From the NCBI GenBank assembly GCA_020852515.1, contig JADZAS010000013.1, forward strand, positions 372,001-436,000: 64,000 nt of DNA. The letters run 5' to 3'. Made by a program: the position numbers and the translations under genes. This DNA is from Phycisphaerales bacterium (GTDB lineage Bacteria > Planctomycetota > Phycisphaerae > Phycisphaerales > UBA5793). Shown here in pieces: positions 62,108 through 64,000 of this stretch (position 1 is the stretch's first letter; every line of letters begins with the position of its first letter). The notes under the pieces were generated by a model. The model searched no databases, was not told where the DNA came from, and was given only the letters and a program-made list of their open reading frames with translations.

Positions 62108-64000
62108 ACGCAGACGGACAGATGCAGGTTCACCGCGTGCAGGTCGGTGACGGCCTGGTCGGGCCGGCAGCCGAGGAGCGCCAGGCCGGGGCGGTGGCGC
62201 TGCTCCACCGCCGGCTGCGCGGCCGGTACCCGATCGCGATCATCCTGGCCGCGGTGTTCGCGTCGATCGGCATCGTTGGCGGCTACCTCTCAAGCGGGCC
62301 GCAGTACACGAGCGAAGGGTTCATTCGAATTGTTCCAACGCTGCCGCGCTTGATGTACCGCACGGAAGAGAACGAGATGCCGCCGCTGTTCGGCGAGTTT
62401 GTCGCCTCGCAGGCCGAGATCATCGACTCCCCCCGTGTTCTGCAGCAGGCCGCCGACGATTCGAAGCTCACAGAAATAGGATGGCCCATTGGCGGTGACG
62501 GCGCTTCAAAACTGAAACGAAGCATCGACGTCAACTATCGTCGCGGGACTCAGATCATTTTTGTGAGCGCGACGACCGATTCGCCGCGCGAGTCGGAGCG
62601 GGCGGTCAACGCGGTCATCGAAGCCTACATGGCTCTCTATGGCGACACTTCCGACTCTGAGGTTACCGAGAAGGTAAGTCTTCTGCGCTCCCGCCGCACC
62701 GATCTTGAGAACCGCCTCACCAGTATTCGCGGTTCCATCCTCGCGTTCAGCGACAACTACGGCTCATCCGATCTGGACTCGATCCTGGCGGCGCGCACGC
62801 AGGAACTCATTTCCATTGAGCAGGACATCTTCACTGTAAAGCAGCGCATTCTCGGGCTGGAGACGGCCGAGCCTCGTGAGACCGGCTCCCAAACAGGCGA
62901 GCCTGATCTCTCACTGGAGTACCTCGCCAAAATGGATCCTACCGGCCTCGGAGAACTCGTACGCCAGCGCGAGCAACTCGACGCGCAGATTGAAGAAGCC
63001 CAACGCTTCGGCCCGCGTCATGTTCAGACCCGCCGGTTGATCGAAGAGCGCGACGTCCTGAACTCGCAGATCAACAAGCGGCTGGAGGTCGTTCGCGGCT
63101 GGGCCCGCGACGGCAGCCTCACTCCAACTGAACTGGCCGGCAACACCGGCGATCTGACGCTTCAGCAGGCGCAGGATCTGCTCGCGAGGCTGGAGACCGC
63201 CCGCAATGCCGCCTTTGAGGAAATGCAGCGAATCTCCAAAGCCATGAGTGAGATCGACGCGAAGCGCGAGGAGGCGGAATCCGTAAAGGGCTGGCTTGCC
63301 GAGACGGCGCGCGCTCTCGAACAGCTGCTCGTCGAGACACAGAACTCGACTCAGGGTCGCATCGACCCTTCGCTGGGCGACCTGCCGACCCAACCCTCCA
63401 AGGACCGCCGCTTCCAGCTCGCCGTCCTCGGCGGCATGGCTGGCGCGGGCTTCGGCGTCGGCCTTGTGCTGCTCTTCGGCCTGCTCAGACCGAGTTTCCG
63501 CTACCTTGATGAGATCGAAGAAGCCGAGACGCTTCTGCCCGTGCTCGGCACACTGCCCGATCTGAGCAGCGAAGCTGAAGACCTCGAATCGATGGCCACG
63601 CTGAGCGTCCATCACTTGCGCAACATGCTCGCCATGCAGGCCCGGCCGCGCAAGCAGGGCGGAACGGCGTTCATGGTCACGAGCGCCCGGCCCGGCGACG
63701 GCAAGACGAGTCTGACGGTTGCGCTGGGCATGTCGTTCGCCGCCCAGGGCGTCAAGGTGCTCCTGATCGACGCCGACCTCATCGGCCACGGCCTCTCGCC
63801 GACGATGCGCATGGATGGCAAGGTCGGCCTGCGCCAGGTTGCCGGCGGCGCCTCGCTGGCCGAGTGCATCGTGCCATCGCGCATCGCCAATCTCTCCGTG
63901 CTGCCCGCCGGCCAGTCCACGCGTCAGAGCGCCGGGTCCAACGGCAAGGCTGCATCGAATGGGTCGCTCGAAGCCGAACACCTCTCCACCGAGCGCATGC
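62104..64000 (+). CDS. Wzc-like chain-length determinant and tyrosine-kinase (C-terminus beyond window)
   Basis: The frame from ATG 62104 stays open to the window end, about 632 residues. It has a first membrane helix (about 42-63), a large periplasmic Wzz-type domain with coiled-coil segments (about 170-420), a second helix (about 437-461), then the cytoplasmic BY-kinase domain with Walker A TSARPGDGKTS near 528-538 and Walker A' VLLIDADL. It controls polymer length and export through phosphorylation cycling. Truncated by the right edge. Confidence 0.92.
   Translation, partial: MNADGQMQVHRVQVGDGLVGPAAEERQAGAVALLHRRLRGRYPIAIILAAVFASIGIVGGYLSSGPQYTSEGFIRIVPTLPRLMYRTEENEMPPLFGEFVASQAEIIDSPRVLQQAADDSKLTEIGWPIGGDGASKLKRSIDVNYRRGTQIIFVSATTDSPRESERAVNAVIEAYMALYGDTSDSEVTEKVSLLRSRRTDLENRLTSIRGSILAFSDNYGSSDLDSILAARTQELISIEQDIFTVKQRILGLETAEPRETGSQTGEPDLSLEYLAKMDPTGLGELVRQREQLDAQIEEAQRFGPRHVQTRRLIEERDVLNSQINKRLEVVRGWARDGSLTPTELAGNTGDLTLQQAQDLLARLETARNAAFEEMQRISKAMSEIDAKREEAESVKGWLAETARALEQLLVETQNSTQGRIDPSLGDLPTQPSKDRRFQLAVLGGMAGAGFGVGLVLLFGLLRPSFRYLDEIEEAETLLPVLGTLPDLSSEAEDLESMATLSVHHLRNMLAMQARPRKQGGTAFMVTSARPGDGKTSLTVALGMSFAAQGVKVLLIDADLIGHGLSPTMRMDGKVGLRQVAGGASLAECIVPSRIANLSVLPAGQSTRQSAGSNGKAASNGSLEAEHLSTERM

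Noticed and set aside
62911-63981. 356-codon minus-strand frame at the right edge
   Set aside because: Antisense to the Wzc-like gene with clear membrane helices and Walker motifs.

Overview
The window looks like a chromosomal segment of a high-G+C planctomycete-type bacterium, most likely near Phycisphaerae. This is inferred from gene content, not from a marker gene. The clues are many secreted proteins sharing one Cys-containing C-terminal domain, VIT/VWA surface proteins, a planctomycete-style TlpA-like protein with an in-frame UGA, and an exosortase/EpsI locus joined to a large exopolysaccharide (EPS) cluster.

Region 1 (1-8.0 kb): a two-component system on the minus strand (response regulator 1146-1859; sensor kinase running off the left edge), two secreted von Willebrand factor A proteins, a secreted protein with its own promoter and terminator, and an aldo/keto reductase. 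Region 2 (8.0-16.3 kb): an HrpA-type DEAH-box helicase, a PIN-domain toxin-like pair, two small hypothetical genes flanked by direct copies of a ~96-bp element with inverted-repeat ends, and an S9 prolyl oligopeptidase-family peptidase.

Region 3 (16.3-28.0 kb): mostly single secreted-protein genes with their own promoters and terminators. Six proteins in the window (6094-6957, 16362-17348, 17595-18401, 20196-21944, 22158-23951, 26288-27808) end in the same ~95-residue domain with four conserved cysteines and a terminal TSN motif. Between them lie a PAS histidine kinase, a DJ-1/PfpI protein, tRNA-Thr(UGU), and a TlpA-like thioredoxin whose first active-site Cys codon is UGA. That UGA is followed by a hairpin with a GGUC loop, so it is probably a selenoprotein.

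Region 4 (28.0-64.0 kb): an EPS locus. rfbA/rfbB lie on the minus strand. Divergent from them are a NusG/RfaH-like antiterminator and then about 33 kb of almost gap-free plus-strand genes: a beta-helix protein, glycosyltransferases, a flippase, a polymerase/ligase, two kinase-like proteins, two polysaccharide deacetylases, four GNAT/FemAB-type acyl or aminoacyl transferases, a citramalate synthase-type enzyme, an ATP-grasp ligase, sugar-modifying enzymes, a WecG/TagA glycosyltransferase, a nucleotide-sugar dehydrogenase, a degenerate nucleotidyltransferase, exosortase, EpsI, and a Wzc-like chain-length/tyrosine kinase cut by the right edge. Many of these genes overlap as ATGA, GTGA or TTGA, which suggests one long operon making an acylated or aminoacylated, partly deacetylated surface polysaccharide. 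The NusG paralogue may help polymerase read through it.
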